A stretch of 50,687 nucleotides of DNA from Bacteroidales bacterium (lineage in GTDB: Bacteria > Bacteroidota > Bacteroidia > Bacteroidales > UBA932), in contig JAMPAT010000026.1 of assembly GCA_023667095.1 (NCBI GenBank), positions 1 through 50,687 on the forward strand, given 5' to 3'. The translations under genes were made by a program, and so were the position numbers. Below the pieces are notes generated by a model that did no database searches, was not told the DNA's origin, and worked only from the letters and a program-made list of their open reading frames with translations. Shown one piece after another: positions 1-8,489 of this stretch (the first letter of the stretch is position 1; every line of letters starts with the position of its first letter).

Positions 1-602
1 CAAGGATGTATGACCCGTTTGCTGCAAGATGGACCACTGTTGACCCGATGGCGGCAAAGCATTTTCCATACAGCAGCTATGTCTTTTGCTCTGATGACCC
101 TGTCAACAGGCTGGACCCTGACGGGGAGTTTGACTGGCGTGTTGTCGGAAAAGGAGCACTTGCTACAGTCTCAGGTGTTGGAGCCGTGGCAAGCGGTGTA
201 GGTCTGACAGCAACAGCAGCAGGAGCACCTTTTGGAATGGCTTTAATGGTGGAGGGCTTTACTTCTGCTGGTCTTGGGTTGACGCTTATGATAACAGGAG
301 CCGTGTCGGAACCTTCAGAAAAGACTGACCAGCTTCTGGAGAACCTTCCGACGTCAGCAACAGGTGCCGTAGCTAAATCATTGGATGTTGTTGCCGGCAA
401 TGAGAATGGGGAGATAGAGAAAGTAACTTCCACAGTGATGGTAGCTATTAGTCTTAAAGGGGGATTGGACATATTAACTAAAGATGGTTTAATTAGTTTA
501 ATCGATAAATTGTCTCTTGCCGGGGCGACATCTGATGTAGGTGGTTATATTTTAGACTTCATTGTTGAAGATGAGGAAGAAAATGATGATGAGCAAAATT
601 AG
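1..602 (+). CDS. RHS/YD-repeat protein, C-terminal tip (5' partial)
   Basis: The reading frame is open from the window edge, so only the last 200 or so residues are seen. The first 40 residues (YDPFAARWTTVDP, then SYVFCSDDPVNRLDPDGE) are the conserved end of the RHS-associated core, the shell-closing part of large secreted RHS proteins that carry a variable C-terminal effector. After the core comes a variable tip of about 158 residues. It has two Gly/Ala-rich hydrophobic stretches (roughly residues 48-100 of the visible part) and an acidic end (EDEEENDDEQ). I recognise no enzymatic toxin fold; the hydrophobic stretches suggest membrane insertion, which is inference only. The next gene, 12 bp downstream, encodes a small membrane protein and is the natural candidate for immunity. 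The block is visibly more AT-rich than the housekeeping genes further right. Confidence 0.88.
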   Translation, partial: RMYDPFAARWTTVDPMAAKHFPYSSYVFCSDDPVNRLDPDGEFDWRVVGKGALATVSGVGAVASGVGLTATAAGAPFGMALMVEGFTSAGLGLTLMITGAVSEPSEKTDQLLENLPTSATGAVAKSLDVVAGNENGEIEKVTSTVMVAISLKGGLDILTKDGLISLIDKLSLAGATSDVGGYILDFIVEDEEENDDEQN

Positions 603-614
603 ATATACAAAAGC

Positions 615-1082
615 ATGATTAATAAATCAATAAGTATCCCAAAAGTTAAGAAGACTTTTTTGCCATATATTTTCTTGTCAGTTGTGTATGTCGGCACTAT
701 AATTTATGTGTTGTCGTTCAGGGTACACTCAATGTCATTATTGGAAATCATAGTCTTTATGTTGTCATTTTTGCTCTGTGCGATTATGTCAATTGTTAAG
801 CCTAAGTATATATATAAATTGGATTTTGGAGAAGAGATGTTGACAGTCCATTATGCAAATCTTTTGGGTGACAAGGTCAAAAATGTTAAATACGAAGACA
901 TGGATGTCGTGTATCGCATATATATACGTAAACCATCAAAGGATCATATATTGCTTCGAATCAATAACGGCAAGGGTATGCTCGGCGGATTTTCCAAAAA
1001 CGCACAATGGCATTTCGAAGAAATCATAGAGGAATTCTCCCGTCATCCTGAAGTCAGGATAATCCGTGTGTCTACGATGTAG
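615..1082 (+). CDS. Small two-TM membrane protein, possible RHS immunity protein
   Basis: This protein of 155 residues is not a recognised family. Two hydrophobic helices (about residues 15-34 and 41-60) are followed by a soluble C-terminal domain of about 90 residues that looks like the PH-like domain of small bacterial membrane proteins. It starts 12 bp after the RHS tip stop codon. It is a paralogue of the protein at 6433-6885: both have two TM helices and end in nearly the same pattern (EIIEEFSRHPEVRIIRVSTM here, EIIAEISNCPEARITRVPMK there). Position directly behind an RHS effector tip and membrane location fit an immunity role, but this is inference. Confidence 0.8.
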   Translation: MINKSISIPKVKKTFLPYIFLSVVYVGTIIYVLSFRVHSMSLLEIIVFMLSFLLCAIMSIVKPKYIYKLDFGEEMLTVHYANLLGDKVKNVKYEDMDVVYRIYIRKPSKDHILLRINNGKGMLGGFSKNAQWHFEEIIEEFSRHPEVRIIRVSTM

Positions 1083-1135
1083 TGGCGATGGAATTCGGAG
1101 ATTCCTGTCACGATTTTTAAAATAAACTATTGAAA

Positions 1136-2308
1136 ATGAAAATTGTACGTATAGTTGTTTTGTGGAATATTCTATTTGCTATTCCGCTATATGCCCAAAG
1201 TCACTTGCTTGACAGCAACGAGTATAAGCCAGTCTATGCCCAAAGTGCATATCGCTTTTCATATCATGACAATTTCTCAAAAGTAGATTACATTAAAATA
1301 CGTGATATCCTGAAGCATAGTGATTTAAAGGTTAATGGGAAAAGGGTGGGCATAAGTGACCTGTATGGGACGCCTATAAAGGACTTTATGGACCTATATG
1401 GTAATCCAGACAAGGTGTCGGCATTGTATTATGTGTATAAGCTCCACGAGTATTGGTGTCTCCCGTCTGTGTTTTCTTATTTGTCTGACATGGAAATCCC
1501 TATCAAGATATATTATTGGGAAGAAAAGAAACTGACTGTTTTCTGCGTCCCGAAAAATTATTGGTTCCGGTATCCGGAAACTTTATCATCGATTCGTAGC
1601 AATTGTTTTTCTGAGGAGTTTGAAAAATGGCTGGCATGTGATTCCGGTGATGAACAATGGCAGATTATATTATGGAAAAAGGGGGACTTTGATCTCAAGA
1701 TGTATAAAAGTTTTGGGATTCTGCATTATTCAAACCCGTTTTATGATTATTCTCCGGAGGAAGTGGCGCATGATATGCCGGCTCCGGAATTGCCAGATAA
1801 TTGTCCGGATGTATTCAAGACATTTACCCGTAATAATTTTTTTGACTTTTATGCATCCCTTCCGTCCATTTGGCTTTCGGATAGAAAATATAGTCTGAAT
1901 GATTTATATGGATTGAGCTATCCGGAAATTACCGAAAAATTTGGTTATCCGGAATACTATGAGACATATTTATTCTGCAGTGGTATTTCACTTCCGCGCG
2001 TGACTTGGCCAGTGGAGGAATTATTGTCAAATTATGATGGGAAGATAATCCCATTACGTATTTCTCGTTATTATGGAAAAGTGTACGAGTATACAGATTT
2101 TTGGTTTGTAAGGAATGGAGACGATTTTCTCTATGATGCCTATTATCATGACCCGGATTTTGAAATAATGACGAATGAGAATAACCGGCATAAGGATTAT
2201 CTCAAGTGGCTTGCCAATGACTCCGATGATAAAGGATGGTCACTGATATATGTGGATACATATTTCTATGAGAGCGACCCATTTCATAGCATGTCTGTGG
2301 AGCAGTGA
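1136..2308 (+). CDS. Secreted protein with an internal tandem duplication, unknown function
   Basis: The product is about 390 residues with an N-terminal signal peptide ending near LYAQS. ATG at 1136 is chosen over a TTG two codons upstream. The mature part consists of two homologous halves of about 100-120 residues (roughly 70-175 and 252-368). Each half begins with a LxDLYG motif followed by a GxPxxY/GNPDKV-type turn. Each ends with an xKWLAxDSxDxxW motif (EKWLACDSGDEQW and LKWLANDSDDKGW). The protein is rich in Tyr, Trp and Asp. I do not recognise the family. It belongs to the chain of secreted and lipid-anchored orphans behind the RHS tip. Confidence 0.78.
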   Translation: MKIVRIVVLWNILFAIPLYAQSHLLDSNEYKPVYAQSAYRFSYHDNFSKVDYIKIRDILKHSDLKVNGKRVGISDLYGTPIKDFMDLYGNPDKVSALYYVYKLHEYWCLPSVFSYLSDMEIPIKIYYWEEKKLTVFCVPKNYWFRYPETLSSIRSNCFSEEFEKWLACDSGDEQWQIILWKKGDFDLKMYKSFGILHYSNPFYDYSPEEVAHDMPAPELPDNCPDVFKTFTRNNFFDFYASLPSIWLSDRKYSLNDLYGLSYPEITEKFGYPEYYETYLFCSGISLPRVTWPVEELLSNYDGKIIPLRISRYYGKVYEYTDFWFVRNGDDFLYDAYYHDPDFEIMTNENNRHKDYLKWLANDSDDKGWSLIYVDTYFYESDPFHSMSVEQ

Positions 2309-2419
2309 AACGTTACTATTACCAATAATATGTTATGGTGATAAACAACATTAATGGCTATGCCGCAGATATTTCAAATTATAAGAAATTTTATTTTGGC
2401 ACATTAAATAACAGATGAC

Positions 2420-3040
2420 ATGAAGAGAATGTTTTTAACAATTATTGCCTTGATGCTATTGGTGTGTTGCCACAATACAAGAAGACAGAATATTGTGGAT
2501 AGCTCACGTGCTGATACAGTAGATATCTTCAGGCATGTCTTCAAATCTGGAAGGCTTCAATATTCTTTGGATGCTTTTGTGGCTGAAACACAGTTCTTTA
2601 CAGGGTATGATACGTTGACCTATTCTGTATATGTCTTTGTTCCGGATTTATATCCCCCAGGTACTATAAAGGAATGTCCCGACACAATTGTCAGCTTTAT
2701 AATGGACGATGAAATATGGTATGAATATAATCCCTCAAAACCAGAAACATGTGTTATATTAGGGGCAGCGTCCCAGGAGAATAGAATTATAGGCGTTTCA
2801 TACTGTGGGATATCTGATAGTGATATATTAAATGAAAACGATTATGAAAAAGGACTTTGGCAAAGATATTATATGCGTGAATTAATGAAAACCAATTGTG
2901 ATATAAATGTATTGGGAATGACGTGCATGAATAATTATCTCCTTGTCGGAAAAGATTCCTTAGTGTTTTTGCGTAGGCATCGCCATAAAAGATTTTTTGA
3001 GAATATGTCCAGTCAAGAATGCAATCCGGCAATGGAGTAA
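2420..3040 (+). CDS. Putative lipoprotein, unknown function
   Basis: This protein of 206 residues has a lipoprotein signal peptide: KR, a hydrophobic core (MFLTIIALMLLV), then a lipobox-like VCC with Cys 16 or 17 as the acylation site. The rest is soluble and unrecognised, with a clustered basic patch near the C-terminus (RRHRHKR). It follows the duplicated secreted protein after a gap of about 110 bp with no clear terminator. Surface or periplasmic location is expected. No function can be assigned. Confidence 0.75.
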   Translation: MKRMFLTIIALMLLVCCHNTRRQNIVDSSRADTVDIFRHVFKSGRLQYSLDAFVAETQFFTGYDTLTYSVYVFVPDLYPPGTIKECPDTIVSFIMDDEIWYEYNPSKPETCVILGAASQENRIIGVSYCGISDSDILNENDYEKGLWQRYYMRELMKTNCDINVLGMTCMNNYLLVGKDSLVFLRRHRHKRFFENMSSQECNPAME

Positions 3041-3156
3041 AAAGATTTATAATATTAACCGGAGGCTCTCCTCCAATAGAGTATTGGTAATATGATAGTG
3101 ACATTATTGCTGTCTATTCTGTTTAGTATAGAGCAGGACATTCAGATAGTGGTTTA

Positions 3157-4590
3157 ATGTATCCGATAAGAAGGTTATCCGGAATTCAAGATAGTTCTAT
3201 TTCGCAGGAAACAATTAATCAAATTATAGAAAATGGTTATGGAGAATCATCTGAAGATGGGGATTATAGTAGCTTCTGGGAACAATTATTAGGTTACCTG
3301 TTATTTATGATAAAAAAAGAATTCATATACTTGCTGATTTACAGCCTTCCTGTTTTTCTCCTCTCTTATACAGATGATTCGCGTAAATCTGTACATGGGT
3401 GGAATGATGGGACGTGTTGGGCTGAAATTGTAGACGTTGAAGATCCTGTTGTCGTATATATGTCAGATACGGCATACATTACATCATATTCCTATGCAAA
3501 GGATACATCTTTTCGGGAATATATGATAGGTGATGTCTATGAAGATATACCGTTCAATGAATGTGCATTACGATATTTTGGCGATGTATGCAAAGATAAT
3601 TTGGTACTGTATGTCACTGATGGGGACAGAAGTATATATAGATTTAAAAACAGTCCTGATGGATTCATGCTTGTTTTGGTGCCAGAAAATAATGTCCATG
3701 TTACTTTAGAGCATTCATACACGGAGGATGGCAAGAAGGGATATGACAGGTGCATAGCCAAGGGAAATTCCAGATATTGCCGTATGGCATTGCCTGTATC
3801 TTCTTTGCATGAAACTGGAATTCCTGACAAGACAAGATGGGACAGATGTCTTATCGAACCATATCACTTTGATGATGCAGAGATAGTTATGCCAAAAGTT
3901 GTGGAATGTAATGGACGTGAATATGTCGTTTCCGGGACTCAACTTGATGTCCTGATTGAATCCGCAGAAATGCAGAAGGATTCCCTGGAAAGGTTTTTAT
4001 GGAATAATGGATATGTTCTGGAGTCAAGTGATTTTCTGGAAACGGATGGAACTATCTGCGGCTGTCAGGTATACAGGTTTAAATTGGTTCCGAAAAAATT
4101 CAGCATTTCTTTGTCACCGGTCTTACGTTCCAGGTATTGCTTTGGCAGTGGTTTTGATGCATATTGTTATGATTATTATTCAACATTATGCTATGAAAAG
4201 ACTGCAGTCCCTGTGTTTGGCAGGTGGGATATGCGCGTCGGCTCAGCTATAGGATTCTACTATATGCGATATCTTACGTATGAAGATTATCTTGAGTGTA
4301 AACATTACGATGTATGGCATCTTTTCCAAGTCATATTTAAGAACAGTATGGCTTATCTGCTTGTTGGAGCATTTCTGGTTCTGATGATATCCAAATATAG
4401 ATGCCTGCCTTGGAAATCAGCTTTATATTGTGTAGTGATGCAGGTGATTATAGCATTTATACTGATTGCAGTTGCCTGTACCTTTTGTCTTTGTGGCATA
4501 TGGAAAGCTGCCGTTCCGGCTGAAATATTGGCATTAACAGCAATTGGGGTTGTCATAGACAACCGGTCGCGTAATTTAAATGACGAATGA
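3157..4590 (+). CDS. Multi-pass membrane protein with large extracytoplasmic domain
   Basis: The product has 477 residues. One hydrophobic segment lies near residues 48-70. It is followed by about 320 residues of soluble domain, then two or three more TM segments (about 393-412, 424-446 and 449-466). An early part of the soluble domain (VDVEDPVVVYMSDTAYI, later GDVYEDIP) matches the pattern of the next gene product (VKIDNPVVV, later GDVFRYMPD), so the two proteins share a domain. The stop overlaps the next start (ATGA at 4587-4590), which implies translational coupling. The family is not recognised. Confidence 0.75.
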   Translation: MYPIRRLSGIQDSSISQETINQIIENGYGESSEDGDYSSFWEQLLGYLLFMIKKEFIYLLIYSLPVFLLSYTDDSRKSVHGWNDGTCWAEIVDVEDPVVVYMSDTAYITSYSYAKDTSFREYMIGDVYEDIPFNECALRYFGDVCKDNLVLYVTDGDRSIYRFKNSPDGFMLVLVPENNVHVTLEHSYTEDGKKGYDRCIAKGNSRYCRMALPVSSLHETGIPDKTRWDRCLIEPYHFDDAEIVMPKVVECNGREYVVSGTQLDVLIESAEMQKDSLERFLWNNGYVLESSDFLETDGTICGCQVYRFKLVPKKFSISLSPVLRSRYCFGSGFDAYCYDYYSTLCYEKTAVPVFGRWDMRVGSAIGFYYMRYLTYEDYLECKHYDVWHLFQVIFKNSMAYLLVGAFLVLMISKYRCLPWKSALYCVVMQVIIAFILIAVACTFCLCGIWKAAVPAEILALTAIGVVIDNRSRNLNDE

Positions 4591-5258
4591 AAAGTATTGT
4601 TATATTTATTATCGCTGTTGCAGGATTATGCTGTTGCAGCAGGAAGCCTGGAGCATTTCCAGGTTGTCAGGGTGAACATGATTTTAACCCGGTCGCTTCC
4701 CCGATATATTTTGTTGGAAAGGTTAAAATTGATAATCCTGTAGTAGTAAACTGTGGCACAATTCAATACGTTATGCCTGAAAATGTTGCTGCAGAAAATG
4801 TCTTTGATAAGGGAGATGTTTTCCGTTATATGCCGGATTCCTTGTTCCATACCAGATATGTGCCCTTGTTTGAGCCACATGTGGCTTATCCCAAGGAGGT
4901 TGAGTCTATTGCCGAGTATGCTGTCGCGGATAAATATAATCTTCGGGAGTGTAGTGCAGATGATATCAGTAAATATAAATTTATTACTCAGCCGGCATAT
5001 TTCGCCATGCTGATGATTTCAGAGACTGCTGAGGAGCGATGGCTCCAGTGCGATAATACGGATTCGCTTGACAACCATATAATTTGGGTCAAGTTTGATA
5101 CTGTCATGACAATGGATGGGGAAGGTAGCATAGAATGTAAACCGTCTTCAGATGAAATCCTGACATATACTTTTTCGGATAAATACATTCCTGTTGTCAT
5201 GCCTGTATATTCAAGGAGAGGCTTGAGGGAAATATGGAAACGTAATGGTTTTCTGTAA
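4587..5258 (+). CDS. Putative lipoprotein coupled to the preceding membrane protein
   Basis: This product of 223 residues has a lipoprotein signal peptide (MKSIVIFIIAVAGLCCCS; acylated Cys at 15-17). Its start codon overlaps the stop codon of the upstream gene by 4 bases, so the two are probably made together. Residues 40-85 (the IDNPVVV and GDVFRYMPD motifs) resemble the soluble domain of that upstream protein. This suggests that one is a stand-alone version of the other's extracytoplasmic domain. No catalytic motif is visible and the function is unknown. Confidence 0.77.
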   Translation: MKSIVIFIIAVAGLCCCSRKPGAFPGCQGEHDFNPVASPIYFVGKVKIDNPVVVNCGTIQYVMPENVAAENVFDKGDVFRYMPDSLFHTRYVPLFEPHVAYPKEVESIAEYAVADKYNLRECSADDISKYKFITQPAYFAMLMISETAEERWLQCDNTDSLDNHIIWVKFDTVMTMDGEGSIECKPSSDEILTYTFSDKYIPVVMPVYSRRGLREIWKRNGFL

Positions 5259-5351
5259 TCTCTATCATTTTTTGCCACTGACAGTGTCTTTGTCGCAAAA
5301 TAGATGTATCTTGCATTGCTGTATGAAACCACAGCATCAAAAGATTAGGCT

Positions 5352-6359
5352 ATGACTACTGGATTAAGAATAGCAACATTATTCATTCTGCTGCTTACTG
5401 CAGTTGGGACAGCATACTGTCAAGATGAACAGTCACGTGTCTGTAATGACATTGACGGGCGGGCGTTGTTGAAATCATACCTGGTCAATGGTCTGGAATC
5501 CTATGATTATTTTACTGAAAGCGGTGACACATTATATTCATTGCCTGATGTCGGGGAATACATTGAGTGTGTAAGCGGGGCGGATTCCTTGAAAGATGCA
5601 TTCTCATTGATATATTCGGACTGCTGCAACAAATACAATGAAGCGTGGCATGGACTTACTATATATGTCCATGTGCTTTTTGATGCAGATATGACAATAC
5701 ATGAGGTTCGTTGCCATGCCCTTTTTGATGTGCAAGACGACAATATGTTCATTAGAGAACTGTGCCGCAGGCTGACGGACGAGACAAGACGGTCGGAATG
5801 GAGGAAGTGCTTGAACTTTCCAGAAGATGCGGGAAGCCGCTTTCATTTGCTTCTTACCGTATCGGATGGATTGGCATCCGGTCAGAATAAGAGCACGCAT
5901 GTCTATTGCGATGTTGACGGAAGACCGTATCTCAGGTGTTATAAGGCCGATGGGGTGAGCAAATTCGATTATTATACAGAGAAAGGTGATACTCTTGGTT
6001 CAATACCTCGTGAAATTAAATATGTCGAGTATATAAATGGCCTGGATTCTCTACGGATAGAGATGGCCAATATCTATCATGATTACATCTACAGGCACTT
6101 TGGAAACGAATATTGGACAAGGATATTGGTGAATATACTGTTTGATAAGGATTTAAAGATATTGGAAGTCAGGACAAATGTCCCTGTAGGCGGCTCTTAC
6201 GTTCAGGGGCTATGTCATGAAATAGAGGATTTTGTCAAGAATACGCAATGGGTGCGGAAGGATGGCTTCAATGATGCATTTGAAGACCATTTTTTTACAG
6301 TCGTATATTTCATGACCAATGGGCATTATGGGGAGAAAAATGTTTTGCCTGGAACGTAA
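5352..6359 (+). CDS. Secreted protein with two tandem copies of a divergent TonB-C-like domain
   Basis: The 335-residue product has a signal peptide ending at TAYC-Q. Two homologous halves follow (about residues 30-175 and 183-325). Both open with a DGRxxLxxY / YDYFTExGDTL motif. Both then carry a VEYxxGxDSL stretch and a conserved core, VxVLFDxDxxIxEVR (VHVLFDADMTIHEVR and VNILFDKDLKILEVR). The LFD.D...I.EVR strand-turn-strand pattern resembles the C-terminal domain of TonB-like proteins common in Bacteroidota. No N-terminal TonB helix is present, so TonB energy transduction is unlikely. It starts 93 bp after the lipoprotein gene. The function is unknown. Confidence 0.77.
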   Translation: MTTGLRIATLFILLLTAVGTAYCQDEQSRVCNDIDGRALLKSYLVNGLESYDYFTESGDTLYSLPDVGEYIECVSGADSLKDAFSLIYSDCCNKYNEAWHGLTIYVHVLFDADMTIHEVRCHALFDVQDDNMFIRELCRRLTDETRRSEWRKCLNFPEDAGSRFHLLLTVSDGLASGQNKSTHVYCDVDGRPYLRCYKADGVSKFDYYTEKGDTLGSIPREIKYVEYINGLDSLRIEMANIYHDYIYRHFGNEYWTRILVNILFDKDLKILEVRTNVPVGGSYVQGLCHEIEDFVKNTQWVRKDGFNDAFEDHFFTVVYFMTNGHYGEKNVLPGT

Positions 6360-6432
6360 CCTTGGCTCATTAGTTATTTATTATAACTTTACAGAAATTT
6401 GGCGCAAACCGCAGACATTTCAATACAATATT

Positions 6433-6885
6433 ATGGAAACTAAAACTTTTGAAACAAGGGACACGAGCTATGGATACATTGTCGTGTTGGTCTTTATCGG
6501 CTTTCTGGCAGCAGTCATGAATGCCTTCTTTTCAGCAGGGCTATTTGAGATAACGGCAGGAATACTTATGTCATTCGTTTTTCTCTATTTGTCGCTTTCA
6601 CTGAGAAATCCGCGAAAGGTCGTTGTGTCCGCCACATCTGCAACCGTGCATTACAGGACTTTGTTCTGTAATGGAGAAAAAACTTTTGAGTATTCCAGTT
6701 CCGAATTTATATATACAACATATGTACGTGCACCTAAGAAGAACAATATCCTTATCAGAAGCAATAGCGGCAAAGATGTAATAAAGATAAAACACGACCA
6801 GCAGGGAAGCAGGATTCTGGAGGAAATCATTGCGGAGATTTCAAACTGTCCGGAAGCCAGAATAACACGTGTGCCGATGAAGTAG
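6433..6885 (+). CDS. Small two-TM membrane protein, paralogue of 615-1082
   Basis: ATG at 6433 is used. A longer frame from 6319 overlaps the preceding gene and lacks a plausible N-terminus. The 150-residue product has two TM helices (about residues 12-33 and 38-57) followed by a soluble domain. That domain ends in EEIIAEISNCPEARITRVP, clearly related to the end of the first small membrane protein. The pair brackets the orphan cluster. Such duplicated, diverged small genes behind an RHS tip are often spare immunity genes left over from earlier tips. That reading is inference; what is visible is only the paralogy and topology. Confidence 0.78.
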   Translation: METKTFETRDTSYGYIVVLVFIGFLAAVMNAFFSAGLFEITAGILMSFVFLYLSLSLRNPRKVVVSATSATVHYRTLFCNGEKTFEYSSSEFIYTTYVRAPKKNNILIRSNSGKDVIKIKHDQQGSRILEEIIAEISNCPEARITRVPMK

Positions 6886-6891
6886 CTTCCG

Positions 6892-7728
6892 ATGAAAAAT
6901 ATAATCAATGCTATTATATGCCTGTTCTATGGCGTTTCAGCAGTTGCCCAAAGTGTAGAGCCTGCGGATTTTACACGGCTTGTGATCAACGAATATTTGT
7001 CACAGGAGGTGAAAACGGCATCTGCGGGTACTATAATAGTGCATACGTGGGATGATGAACATCATTATTATATGCAGATCTTTGATGATACTGCGGGGTA
7101 TTATGATGTGTCCGGGATGAATGAAATGGCCTTTGATGGTACGGAAGTAAAGGTTGCAGGTGTTCCGGTACCTTTCCTGTTCGGAGGAAATCCTAAGCCA
7201 TGGCATATAAAGGAAAAATCCAATGTCTATATCAATTATGACCCTGTAATATGGCAGGTCGCTTTCCATAAGGACGGGACATTATGCAAGATGTTCACCC
7301 ATAAGGGAACGGCAGATGGCAGGATAGATGATATAATTGCATTGTCCTCACAATGTCTTGCAGGTGTATCTCTTGTCGGTTATGACGAGGAATATGTCTA
7401 TAACAATGCCCTGGTAGATACTCCGGCCAGATTTGAGTACGGTGATTTACAGAAAATGATGGCTGCCAATGTCAAGGTAAAAAGGGGGGCTATGTGCCAA
7501 AGTATTCCTGTAATAATCAACATGATAATAGACAAGGATGGAAATGCCAGGATAGGGGAGTTTGTCAGAAAGTCTGAATATGAAGATGTCAATATGGATG
7601 CTTTTCATGTGGCTGAAATAATCAGCGGCTATAAATTTGTCCCTGCCGTGCACCGTGGTGAACGTGTCTGTGTCAATTATGCATTGTTCTTTCCGAAAAG
7701 GCTTTGGGAAGAGAGGACTTTAAATTGA
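6892..7728 (+). CDS. Secreted protein with C-terminal TonB-like domain
   Basis: This product of 278 residues starts 6 bp after the previous gene, so the two are likely co-transcribed. A signal peptide ends near AVAQS. The C-terminal 95 residues follow the TonB C-terminal pattern of Bacteroidota: an F..GDL..M opening, IDKDGNARI, a conserved NMDAFHVAEII helix, then FVPAVHRGERV and a closing strand. The central 150 residues are unrecognised. There is no TonB transmembrane helix or proline-rich linker, so this looks like a secreted protein that has borrowed the fold. Last gene of the accessory block. Confidence 0.78.
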   Translation: MKNIINAIICLFYGVSAVAQSVEPADFTRLVINEYLSQEVKTASAGTIIVHTWDDEHHYYMQIFDDTAGYYDVSGMNEMAFDGTEVKVAGVPVPFLFGGNPKPWHIKEKSNVYINYDPVIWQVAFHKDGTLCKMFTHKGTADGRIDDIIALSSQCLAGVSLVGYDEEYVYNNALVDTPARFEYGDLQKMMAANVKVKRGAMCQSIPVIINMIIDKDGNARIGEFVRKSEYEDVNMDAFHVAEIISGYKFVPAVHRGERVCVNYALFFPKRLWEERTLN

Positions 7729-7750
7729 CAGGGAGTATATGTTGCCATGG

Positions 7751-7788
7751 AAAAAATCCAGCTCTATCCCGGCAGGATTTTTTGCTGA
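7751..7788. terminator. Possible bidirectional terminator between convergent genes
   Basis: AAAAAATCC at 7751 pairs with GGATTTTTT ending near 7785 across a short loop, between the plus-strand gene ending at 7728 and the minus-strand remnant ending at 7790. Stem GC content is low, so the call is tentative. Confidence 0.4.
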
Positions 7789-7789
7789 A

Positions 7790-8221
7790 TTAGGCTTGTT
7801 CTGTCATTTCCTGTTTCAGCAGCTCATAGATATATGACGGACTCTGCACATACAAGTCACCTTCTGAATCCTGAAGTTGCTGATATACTTTGGAATTATA
7901 TACAATTTTCAATGCATCAGTAAGATCAATGCTTGAACTTCATATCACGATTGCGATTCTTGAATATGAATTCTGCCCATTCTTTACAAGGATTGTCAAA
8001 CTTAAGTACATTTAGTTCTCCATTCTGCAGGAATTCTTCGTTGAATTCATATTCCTGAATAATAGGGTAACCTCCGAAGAGCCTTGCTTTCTTTGCCGCT
8101 AACTGTTCAGCTTGAGAGCGAATGTCAGTCAGGTAAAAGCCCTGACCAAGTCTTTGTATTTGTGGGATTTCTTAAGATTGATGCTCTCGAAATCTACGTT
8201 TGTACCGTGGTGAAGTATCAT
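7790..8221 (-). pseudogene. Frameshifted and truncated DUF3990 gene fused to remnant of a third small gene
   Basis: Read on the minus strand, ATG at 8221 overlaps the stop of the upstream DUF3791 gene (ATGA). The frame gives MILHHGTNVDFESINL and then KYKD, where it breaks near 8148. Adding one base restores GQGFYLTDIRSQAEQ and about 60 more residues (through EYEFNEEF and CKEWAEFIFKNRNRD) to a stop at 7926-7928. This is the N-terminal part of DUF3990, which is linked to ADP-ribosyltransferase-like toxins. The remaining 140 bases, in another frame, read DALKIVYNSKVYQQL then LYVQSPSYIYELLKQE and a stop at 7790-7792. They look like the C-terminal end of the third small protein usually encoded beside DUF3990, now lacking its own start. 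At least two lesions are therefore present: a 1-base loss and a larger deletion. Confidence 0.72.
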
Positions 8222-8436
8222 CTCAGAGTTCCTCCATTATTAAGACAACATACTATAAGATCATCTACCGCATCATCAAGTGACTGAAGATGCTCGATCT
8301 CATAGAACTCTACAAGGAAATCTATGCCCTTGAAGTTATACAAGTATTCAAAGGCGGTTTGAACTGAGAGCCTGAACCGCTTTGCAAACGCCCTGATGCA
8401 GGCGTTTATATAAGGAATTTGATACTTGTTACCCAT
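8218..8436 (-). CDS. DUF3791 family protein
   Basis: The intact 72-residue product matches the small helical DUF3791 family in length and pattern: an N-terminal helix (IPYINACIRAFAKRF), then AFEYLYNFKGIDFLVEFYEIEH and a DDAVDDLI end. The usual family pattern has GxxxFExFxxxGxxDFLxxxYDxLHT. Genes of this family sit directly upstream of DUF3990 genes in a toxin-antitoxin-like arrangement, and this one does too, with an ATGA overlap. The partner is broken, so this gene may be an orphan survivor. Confidence 0.72.
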   Translation of the reverse strand: MGNKYQIPYINACIRAFAKRFRLSVQTAFEYLYNFKGIDFLVEFYEIEHLQSLDDAVDDLIVCCLNNGGTLR

Positions 8437-8442
8437 AAGTGA

Positions 8443-8470
8443 TTGCCATTAAATTTTGATGTCATGGCAA
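8443..8470 (-). promoter_or_regulatory. Inverted repeat in the DUF3791 leader
   Basis: TTGCCAT (8443-8449) and ATGGCAA (8464-8470) are perfect 7-base arms around a 14-base spacer. They lie between the predicted transcription start and the ATG at 8436. This could be a leader hairpin or an operator for autoregulation. Confidence 0.4.
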
Positions 8471-8489
8471 TACAAATACCATAACACAA

